DNA from: Baylisascaris procyonis
Taxonomy: Eukaryota; Nematoda; Chromadorea; Rhabditida; Ascarididae
Assembly (NCBI GenBank): GCA_037389465.1
Contig: JAZARR010000103.1
Location: 1 to 64,000, forward strand
DNA length: 64,000 nucleotides
Direction of reading: 5' to 3'
The translations under genes and the position numbers were made by a program. The notes under the pieces were generated by a model. It worked only from the letters and a program-made list of their open reading frames with translations, ran no database searches and had not been told where the DNA came from. Below are positions 25,618 through 64,000 of this stretch, in pieces (positions within the stretch are counted from its first letter, which is position 1; each line of letters starts with the position of its first letter).

Positions 25618-25921
25618 TAGATAGGCGACGACAAACACGTATATTACATGAACATCAGCTGATCCCAACAACGAAGGGGCACACCATCACAGACAAGACG
25701 TCCAACATTAGCATAGAACGGCAACGAGAAAGTACATGCGCACATAGCGCACACACAGCAGCAAACACTGGCATCTAAAAATGTTCAAGACAAAAGTAGA
25801 AGCTACTTTATATGCGACCCAACTCCCGCACAAAGATAACTTCAACATTAGCAGTCAAAACGACATCACCCTAGGGCATTATTATCGACGAGCACAATCT
25901 ACGTTGATGATACGTCGTTGA

Positions 25922-26233
25922 CTATCAACTTATAGACGACGAGATACAACCACAAAGAACAAAGTCACATTTCAACAGTCGAAGTCGCGGTTTAGTAGTT
26001 GCCCGAACCTTTGGAGTTTCATTTCGATAGCCTACTTATTGACACAATTGATGCCTGTGGCAATTTACGGCGCGCCACTTCTTTGCACGCCCATTGGATA
26101 TACAACTTTCGTATCTTTATGCAGTACACATCTGAGTGGCCGATCAGCAAGCTCTTTGCTTTCCTTGCATTCAAGCATAATCGCGCCAAACATATCAATC
26201 CTATATCACCACATGCATCCCTATTATCTCTGA
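25922..26233 (+). pseudogene. Candidate nematode chemoreceptor (7TM) fragment
   Basis: An open + strand stretch of 103 codons ends at TGA 26231-26233. It has no credible ATG of its own before 26039. The translated part has two hydrophobic segments. The first (LWSFISIAYLLTQLMPVAIY) resembles TM6 of nematode serpentine receptors, which often carries a Q..(I/M)P motif. The second ends LHSSIIAPNISILYHHMHPYY, resembling the TM7 end (SLHG...PYR) of the srh/str type. GC is higher than in neighbouring DNA. No upstream exon with TM1-5 was found, so it may be a decayed gene or a terminal exon. The family link rests on motif resemblance alone. Confidence 0.33.
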
Positions 26234-29200
26234 TATTTTATATTTTTTGCAAAAGTGCAATTCAATCAACGAAAGAGCACTGCCGAATATTTATTTTCCT
26301 TCAGGTGTTTATTTTATTTTTTTATCAATTTTCTTTAAAAAGAGTTTAATTCATACAAAACAGTTCATTCGTTTCTAGGAGATCAACATGTGACATTTTA
26401 AAATGACTTAAATATCCTCATATCTTGTAGAATATTCACAGAAAAAAAAACTCATAATTCTGTAACAATCTTAGTCTTTAGCATACTTTAGCAAGTCATT
26501 CAATAATTTTTTCCACCCTACCTTGTACTTTGCTAACTAATTGACTTTTTCCATGTGTTCTTTACTTATAATAAGCATACTTAATATGCAAGATCACTGT
26601 TTCATAAAATTCAAATCAATTTTGGTCTCATAACGAAAACATTTTTGGCAGTTGAGATGAACTATTTCAATCCCCTTCAGTGGAAAAGATCTGATCCGTT
26701 GAAGTATCAACGCGCCAATTGGTTCCGATAAGTTATCGCTTTTTTGTCTAGCAGCTGGAGATAGGAGCTGGAATCTGTCTCTCTTCTATTGATCTATTTC
26801 GATTAATACGTTTTTATTTCTCTTCTAGAGAGCAGTTTTAATTATGCTGATGTGAATAAACGTTAGAGACTTATCTAAAAGTCGTATGTTAAAATTGTTA
26901 GAGAACATTTTCATAATCTATTCGAGATACTATTTTTGCATGAGTCAATTAGTGAACGGCAAAGCGACGATCATCAAATAGAATATAGCATCGATTCCTC
27001 AGTTCTTGTGTTTGGCAATTTTCGCAATGAAATACATTCTGAATTTATCGACGCAAAGATAGCTGCAATTTTTTTGTTTGCATTTTTATTGTTTGCATTA
27101 TGTGATTTATTCTGCATTACGATGATTATTTATTGTTGTGTTTCAGTGAAGTATAAATAATGTTGCTGTACGAATTGCGATATTGCATCTGATATATATA
27201 TCAGTCTAGTGGATTGTACATCGCAATGCAATTCGTTCATTTTGTAATGCAATTAGTTTTTTTTTTTTTTTGTTTCATCGACAGCCGCCGTTTGTGCATT
27301 CTATTTATGTTATTATCACTGAAATGATATCCGCTTTTCATGTTTATTTGTTTTTTCTGTTTTGTTTTGTTTTTTTTTTCTGAATTGTCGCCATTGTCCT
27401 TTATATTAGGATATCACTTGATTGAATGGGAAAGGTTTTATTTTTTTATAACTTGAATCACACCTCGCAGACTTGTTCAATTTGTTCAAGTTTTAAAAAT
27501 TATGAAATTATTTCTTAACTAAATAATATTTAGAGTTCATCAATTGCGTTGTAAATTATAACACAGCAGTAGTTGCTAACTTTGTAATAATTCTAGTGCC
27601 TATTTATATAATATTTGTTAATACAACATATATAATAATAATGTAATATATAATTTAATATAATATAATATTAAAATGAATTATAATTTACCATAAATAC
27701 ATATAATAATGTACAATATTTAATTATAACATAGATGTGAAGTATAACAACCGTCTAGCAGATTTCTTCATAAAACTCGTCTTTATGAATAATTATCATT
27801 CGATTATATTATCATTGAATATAATTGGTGATAATAATTGATAATCTGTCAGAGAAAGTGAATTTTTCAATTGTTTACGAGGGTTTTAATGAATTTTTCG
27901 ATGAACGTTTTGAATTCTATACTGCAAAATTGAGAGTTGTTAAGCGACAATTCGTTAGAGTGTATTGTTTGATGAAAACTGCAATATACAGTGCAGTATA
28001 GATGGTGCAACAATGCAGCAAAATAAATGAATAAATAATTAAATAAGTAAATAAATAAATAATTAATTAAATAAATAAACAAATAAATAAATAAGTAAAT
28101 AAATAAATAATTAATTAATTAAATAAATAAATAAACAAAATAAACAAAATAAAATAAAATAATATAAATGCAAAAGAATGACATGCGCGAATATTAGCAA
28201 TAACGTAGCTCAAACATTAAATAGATATGAAAATGACACATTTATTGCATATATACGGGTAGCGATAATAACAGTAAGAAAATAATAAAGCGAATAGAAC
28301 TAATTAAAAGTCACTACGGTGCAAATGAGAGATCAAAATAGGGGGATAATGAATTCAGTAAATAAGATGGGTGATTTTTTCTTAGTTGAATTGATTCGAA
28401 TTGCCTCATGAATATAGAAAGCTTTTATACTTCCTGAATCTTATGAGGGAATTCATTGAAAATGCCGATAATTTGCAACTGCAAACTATAAACAACGAGG
28501 TTTACAGAATAGATTTTAAGCACTAATTGATAACGATAGAATCGACGCATATGTTAATTGAGAAGCGTGAATACGCATTGCATAGTTATATGAGGAAAAC
28601 ATCTAACGATTTTGTAAAATAGGGTCAAGTCAAACTTTAGCCGATGATACTTCAACGATTCAAGATCAAATACCCTCAACTTAGCCGCATAATTGGTCGC
28701 ATAAAGTTGAACAAAGAATTTACGCAAGAAATTATTGGCTAACATGAACCTTATATAAGAAATTTTTAGTTGCCAATGATAAACTGATCCAGTGATAATG
28801 TAAAGTTTTTAAGCTAATTGCTTATCATTTATCATTTTTGAAATTCATCAATTCTTATCATAGATGTGACGGATGTAATGGGAATTTCTAACTGATGGCT
28901 AATGAGATAGCTTGATGCTTGAGAGTTGCAGGAGATTATTCATCAATTGCAAACTATGAATTTGTGCGAAAATGGTTGAAGATGCACTAATTCAAGTTAT
29001 AAAGTAAACCTCTACGGCGATAATTGCAAATCCCTCAGGTGTGTCTCCTTATATGCTATCAATTTAAATTGTTTCGCTGAGAGGCACATATAATTAAACC
29101 TTATAAAACCTTAACCGTTCAGCTAGTATTGTGCATAACTTCAGATACTATAAGACGTTTATTTCTTTCCAATAATTTTCTCTTATTAGCATTATTAATA

Positions 29201-29734
29201 TCTATAAGAATTCATAAAAATTATCTATTGTTTGCTTTTCATTAAAATAAGTCTATGCAAATTCAATAAAATTTTTTCGCATATATCACTTGTTGGCATT
29301 ATTTAATTCACCATAGAAATATTCCCTTTTAATACAATTTCACCGACATTTTGAACCTCTCGAGCAGCACTACCTCAGGTTTACAAGATTTGCAATCTGT
29401 TTTATTTTTTCAAGGAAGATATCAGTTAGTAGATCCATGACATGATGATTATAAACACGCTAAAGCATGTAATGCTGCGGCTTTTACCCCAAAAAATATA
29501 CGTACCCCTATCTTCCTATGTTTGTCGTGGCAGTATCAGTGCATAAAGCGTTCATTTAAACACGCAGATCACGCCGTTTCAACATTCACTTCTAATTATA
29601 TTTGGCACATCGAAGAGTGAAATAATTCCGCCTTGAGTGATAATAACCGATAGTCTGCTAACATAATACTTGTTGATGAGGTTGTCCATATGTTTAACAT
29701 TCGAATCCGAAATAAGAAAAAATATTAACAAAGA
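26234..29734. other. AT-rich intergenic region
   Basis: No gene can be supported. A 74-codon + strand frame at 26936-27160 encodes a hydrophilic start and one hydrophobic segment, but it lacks flanking signals and a motif. The stretch 27590-27860 is almost pure A/T. The stretch 28020-28165 is an AAAT-type repeat. The rest is unremarkable AT-rich DNA. Confidence 0.45.
28020..28165. repeat. AAAT/AATTAATT low-complexity repeat
   Basis: A tract of about 145 bp made of AAAT tetramers with interspersed TTAATTAA words. Confidence 0.85.
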
Positions 29735-30053
29735 ATTTTTTTTTTTTTTGAATTAGTCGAAAATTCCGCTTCGATGTTGTTTATATTGACGGCCGATCGA
29801 TGTTTTCTATTGGCGTTAGTATCTGCAGTATCCCATCTCAAACTTTTAGCAACGTCGGAAAGGACACTCGTCATTTGATGAGAAGAGATTCCAGTTCTTT
29901 CAAGTATAACTGCATGCCCTGAAGTAACAGTATTCTCAGCTGTTGGTCGAAGTCTTTTTTTTACTTCATTGAGCTGTTTCTCACTGCTTTTTTAAACGTT
30001 TTTTTGCAGTCTTCAGCACCTTCCTTAACATGTCTTTCTCTCGAAACTGACAT
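29735..30053 (-). pseudogene. Frameshifted coding-like fragment ending in poly-A
   Basis: On the minus strand an ATG at 30053-30051 opens a 30-codon frame beginning MSVSRERHVKEGAEDCKKTF. A run of six A in the fragment is followed by a switch: the next phase continues without stops for about 75 codons (QLNEVKKRLRPTAENTV, later SHQMTSVLSDVAKSLRW, RKHRSAVNINNIEAEF) and runs into 13 A. A single base lost in the A-run would explain the break. The composition is charged and helical, possibly coiled coil; I do not recognise the family. A frameshift, lack of introns and a terminal A-tract suggest a processed pseudogene. An assembly error in the homopolymer is the alternative. Confidence 0.38.
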
Positions 30054-30315
30054 CTTATTTGCTAATCCAATCACATAACTTCTACCTTTCTTGAATTATG
30101 CGAGGAGGGATTACCTATCTTCACGGATATCTAGCATACTTAATGCATGAGCACATAGCACAGCAAACAGACCTTACGGTGTCTCAATAAACTCTGGCGT
30201 TATCTAATGGCACATATGTGCTTTTTTTTGAAATTTTTTCCGCTTCTCGTACGTGTTTTTTTTTTTTTTTTGCAATTCTTTTGCGAATAAATGAAATCTT
30301 TTTTTTTTTTTTTTT

Positions 30316-30325
30316 TTTGCAGGCA
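30316..30325 (+). promoter_or_regulatory. HDAC6 first acceptor, probably spliced-leader site
   Basis: A long T-run ends in TTTTGCAG at 30322, and the ATG of HDAC6 follows after only 3 nt (GCA). An acceptor this close to the start codon is typical of nematode spliced-leader trans-splicing. If so, no coding exon lies upstream. A cis-spliced N-terminal exon further upstream cannot be excluded. Confidence 0.5.
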
Positions 30326-59483
<29,158 letters not shown>

Positions 59484-62400
59484 GAGTGTAATTATTTGTA
59501 GAAGGACCATTATTGATTTTTTTTTACCAATGTTGCCCTAGCAATCGCCTTCACCAACCGTGTTCTAATTCGCACTTCCGGAATTCACTTCTGAACTATT
59601 TTTTTCCACCGATAGATTTTGATGTTGAGCTATTGATGAATTGATCGATCAGATTTGGTGGAAAGCAAATATGCGCTTAGCTTTTACTAGTGATATTGCT
59701 TTGTGCTTTTTTTCGCTGAATTCTCCCCTTTTCGCATATTAGATCCAATTTTTTTTAAAGATTTTGTTGTGAAAAGTTTGCTTGATGATTTTTTTCTTTG
59801 AATATTTTTACTAAATTCCATAAATATTGTTTATGATTGCTAAAGATTTTTTGTTATTTGTTTCTTCTAATGACTCGATATGCAGGCACATATTGGGAGT
59901 TTATTGAAGAATACCTATGCTTTTTTAAATTTCTAGTTTTATACGTGACATAAAGTAACTAATACTTTGAGTTGATTCGACTTGAATATGATCATAGAGT
60001 GGTCCTCCTCAGATATGTTTGGTATTTCCAGGTAAGATGGAATTAGTCTTTTTGTTTTCTTCTCAAAACCAATATTTTAGGCGAATATTTTTTTGTTATT
60101 AAGAAACTAAAAATTCGTCACTGTAACGTAAAACCGTCTATATAGACCATTGATATTGAGTAGAGCTTCTCACTACTAGCAGTATATAGATGTAAACAAT
60201 GATAGATGTATGCAATGGTCACTATTAAATCCCCCACCCTCGTCAATTCACTAATTGAGGAGTAACGTACCCAAGATGCAGCCATATTCCTAAGAAACAG
60301 ATGTTATGGTGACAGCACTTTGTCACATTTGAGCTAAGCGTTATTTAGAGTCATGGAATTTGTTCAGAGTTTCATACTCAAGCACACCCCTCCAACCGGT
60401 TTATTTTCCAATCAAAACCACTTTATCATCGCGAATTTTGGGGCTGTTTGAAATCATAACTCTTTTAACTTCAGAAAGGATAAGCACGAATCCTGGAAAT
60501 TGGAAGCGGGTGGTGCTTGCTGCAGCTATGAGCGTAGATTAAAGCCCTATGATAAACATTTATATCGATGATGAAGGGCAAAAAGGAGAAGAAAAGGCCG
60601 AGTTACTTTGTAAATTGTTTTTATTGGCATTTCTTACTTGTTCGTTTTTACTATGCTGCCTTACCAATCTTCTTCAATTGAATGCTATCTCCATCCATAA
60701 TGTCTATCATTTGGGTAATACCCTTCATCTAAATTTATCAGCATTCACTTCTCTATGTTTATACCTCTCATAATGAATCTTTCTCAGGTGATTCGTAATA
60801 ATTTTTATTATAATCTCATTCTCTGTTTGTGAATATCCCTCTTTCTCTTGCATTATCGTACGTTTCATTTGAAAATCTTATTCACTTCGATATGAATTGT
60901 GATTTCTTAGCGATGCAATTGCATTGTGCATTTATCGTTTTATTGCAATATTCGAGAATTGTAAAATAACATCGTTTAATCGTATTCCCTTTATTTGTAT
61001 ATAGAATTCTCGACTAATTGCTTTAATAGAGCATTTTATAATTGAAAAGTTGAAATCGAACGCTATAATCATCTTTCGCTTTAGAAAGAAATTTTGCGAA
61101 TTGTTGTAGAATTATTTGAATCTTTTATGTTCTTGAAAATATTCCATCTCTCATCCCTTATCAACTCTCAAAGTATCGTCGATGTCTAGTTAATAAGATT
61201 TATTTCGAATCCTCAAATTTTTAATGCTTCCTATATGCAGTAATCTTTTTCCATGAAAATATAATATCTTTAGAAGTTTTGAATGCTTCATGCATGAAAG
61301 ATGGCCCCCTTCGATGTTGTATTGTGTCCTATTTTAATCGGCTTAAAAATCGTTTTGAATTCTTTTTTGTTATTTAATAGCATGCATATGTGACTATACT
61401 TTATGATTGTCTTAATATGTAAATATGCTTATATTTGAAAGTGATCTAAGTTCTGCGATGGTAATAAATCGTACAAAATGCTTTAAATTTTTTTAAAGCT
61501 TTATGCTGTTAAAAGTGTTTTATTTCTTTGTTTTCTCAATATCTCTTAAGTAATTTGAAGAATATTTTATCGAATTTGTTCGACCAGATCAACAAATCCT
61601 CACAATTATGGCATTGCTATTCTGCTTTTGAATATTATATTTTCAAGTCGTTGTTTTTTCGTAGCGTTGAAGATAAATAGTAAGCTGAACGTGATAGCCA
61701 TTGATAGTTCTGGTCGAAAATTAGTAGAATTACATGAAAACTTTGGGAGTAAATTCAGCTCTCTGCTTTTATATATAACGACTATTTGTTCAAATGGGCA
61801 AATATTAGTATTTACCTGGACAAATATTCGTATTTATCTGAGTACCTGTAATCATCAAAATACACGTTCGATTTATTGAATTTTCAGAAGTCAGTGTGGC
61901 AGTGATGAGCGCAAAACGTTATATGGTTAATTACTAAGTTAAAACTGCGTCCTCATATCATAACACTAATTTTATATCGTTTAGAAATAATACAAATATT
62001 GAAATATTTGCAAGTGCAAGTTATTTTATTCGATGTGATCGGTAATGATTGTCGAATTGTTTAGCGTATCATTTTTATATCACCTGTGTATCATTTGAGC
62101 ATTTAATTACTGAAAAAAAATTTTACACTCAATAATAGAAATATATTTGATGAATATGACTTTATTTTCAAGTATAATAGAGTGATCTGAGAAGTTTGAA
62201 GTATTTTGATCTTCATTCTTAGAGCCACTCATCGATCATATCACTAATCATTTTTGTACAAATAAAATGTCGTTGTTTCTTTTGAAATTTGTTTGCATAA
62301 AATAATAAAATTTTCCCATATATTAATTGCCCGTTTTATGAATATGGTTTTATTTCCTTCAATATTATTTTCAATAATAAGAGCGAAAAGGTAGCCAGTG

Positions 62401-64000
62401 CAGAGAACTGCAATCCGGCTTCACTCTTCATAATTCGTCGATCGATGAAATTACTTGTCGTAGATAATCTAATCATGCATTGGCTTATTCGAAATGTTGT
62501 GTCGATTTGTGTTCGGCGTTATAACAATCGAAATGATATTCAAAAATGAAAAACTTTTATTGAATTTATTTATTCTATTGCAAGAGAAATTGCAGTTTTT
62601 TTTTCCAACATACTTCTTTATAACAATAAAGAATGCATCGATATTTTTCGTTGGTTGCTTTCATTAGTGAATGATCTGAAATTCACTTTTTGATAGATGA
62701 GAGTGATCAGAGATGATGAAATTCACTCAGCGAAAATATACAGTTAGAATATTAGGGTACAGACGGCGTAACAAGAGAGAATTTTTGCGGTGATGATTCA
62801 TCGTGCTCATCGACGAGTATGAAGTTTATTGAGTTGTCGGTTTTGTTGAAGGCTTATGCGAGTTGGCTGGCTATTGGTTCTGTGGTATTTTTTCCCCTTG
62901 ATACGAATAATATGATAGGATTTTAATTTCTGTTGCAATTACTCCCATCGTTTTATTCATATTTACATGTTCATAGCCGGTCACTGCAATGTCTTACATA
63001 TAAGCGTCCATCCTTACGTGTCTGCACATTTATAAGATAGCTTCGAGTCTTGGATGATCACAATTATATAATAGACTAGATGCGAAGTTAGCAATAATTT
63101 AAAGTAATGAATGGTAAACATGTGATTTACGTTATTTAAATATCAAAACAATGGGCCGAATCATTTCCGAAACCATTTCGCATAATTATTTTTTATTCAA
63201 TTTTCTATGATATTTGAATAGTTTTTTTTTGTTGGATTCATCCAGAATTTTGTGGATTTGTTCGGAACTACCGAAAATTTTTTCGTCCAAAATGTCACAT
63301 TCGCATTCGTAACGTTTAGTAGCACAAAAATTTTTATTTTTGCTTTCATTGACTCAACTTTCATTGTGGATTTACGTAAGTTTATTATTACAGAGATTTG
63401 ATTCCATATATACATTAAACGGAAGTTTTCTCCTTAATATTCTTGCTCACTTCGTTCTATATAAAGGAAGTTTTATGATATACCTCATCCGCAAAGGTTA
63501 ATGCTATTCTCTTAAAGAATTTTATTAGGAATAGAAAGCGATCAAGTTGGATAAAATATGCGGAAAATTTGGATTTAATATAGCTGCGGATTTTATTTTT
63601 ATGCTAGCAAGTATATACATCCGGAAAAGAAGCATGGATTTGAAATCTGTGCCGAATACCCTTCATATTTACATGAATGGTCAGTTAGTCATGTTAACTA
63701 TAACGTCAGTTAGTTATGCAAACCATATACAAATAATCATCGTAAAAATATATGCGGCATTTGTTAGATTGTAAAGTTTAGCAAGTTTGATGGTGTCATG
63801 TCAAATACCGAGAGGTTTATTCCGGATTCTGGTTCCCTTCGTTTACTACCGATGTGAACAATCCAGAAAGCAGCCATTTATGACTGCCTTAAGGAGCTTG
63901 GGATGAGATTGGGCTCGCACTTTTAGTGCTGCCTTTTAAATGATTTCCTGAATCTGCCCATCTGGCGTCATGATTTATTTAGATGTTTTCATATGCTCGA
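59484..64000. other. Region downstream of HDAC6
   Basis: The DNA is AT-rich and I can support no further gene. I looked for a ubiquitin-binding zinc finger (paired Cys with a WVCL-type core) to extend HDAC6 and did not find one. One possible alternative last HDAC6 exon lies at 59886-59936 (see findings). Open frames at 60360-60542, 60549-60773, 61628-61879, 63197-63415 and 63547-63774 have no motifs or splice context. The nearest AATAAA to the HDAC6 stop that I noticed is at 61463-61468, which is rather far. Confidence 0.45.

Overview
The window looks like nuclear DNA of a nematode, most likely a parasitic species with large AT-rich introns. The evidence is intron structure (GT donors, acceptors of the TTTTCAG type), a start codon 3 nt after an acceptor as in spliced-leader genes, AT-rich intergenic DNA with TA, ATTT and AAAT microsatellites, and tRNA-derived repeats. 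I cannot name the species.

Two genes can be rebuilt from start to stop, both on the + strand. The first is a YIPF6 homologue (Yip1-family Golgi membrane protein): eight exons from 2791 to 8886, all junctions in phase, 324 aa. The second is a two-domain HDAC6 homologue: 21 exons from 30326 to 59483, all in phase, 849 aa. It has catalytic domain 1 in exons 1-10, a short linker, catalytic domain 2 in exons 12-21 and a short acidic/Ser-rich tail. No ubiquitin-binding zinc finger was found. A third + strand gene (17306-22429) encodes an unfamiliar membrane protein with about four hydrophobic segments. Seven of its exons are visible and one junction is unresolved.

Weaker coding signals are a minus-strand terminal exon with a membrane segment (12854-13062), a chemoreceptor-like open stretch (25922-26233) and a frameshifted minus-strand fragment ending at a poly-A tract (29735-30053).

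The outstanding structural feature is a 13.3 kb tandem array (about 41223-54565) inside HDAC6 intron 14, between the two halves of catalytic domain 2. It has about 26 units of about 514 bp. The 21 central units are nearly identical and fall into recurring variant classes that form higher-order repeats; the units at both edges are diverged. Most central units carry the same 163-codon minus-strand reading frame.

Layout: 1-2727 no gene; 2728-8907 YIPF6; 8887-12853 tRNA-like element and one open stretch; 12854-13062 minus exon; 13063-17305 AT-rich, no gene assigned; 17306-22429 membrane protein gene; 22430-29734 GC-richer islands, a SINE-like element, microsatellites and the chemoreceptor-like fragment; 29735-30053 minus fragment; 30326-59483 HDAC6; 59484-64000 AT-rich, no gene assigned. 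YIPF6 (Golgi trafficking) and HDAC6 (tubulin/cytosolic deacetylation) are not known to share a pathway, and I infer no functional link from their proximity.
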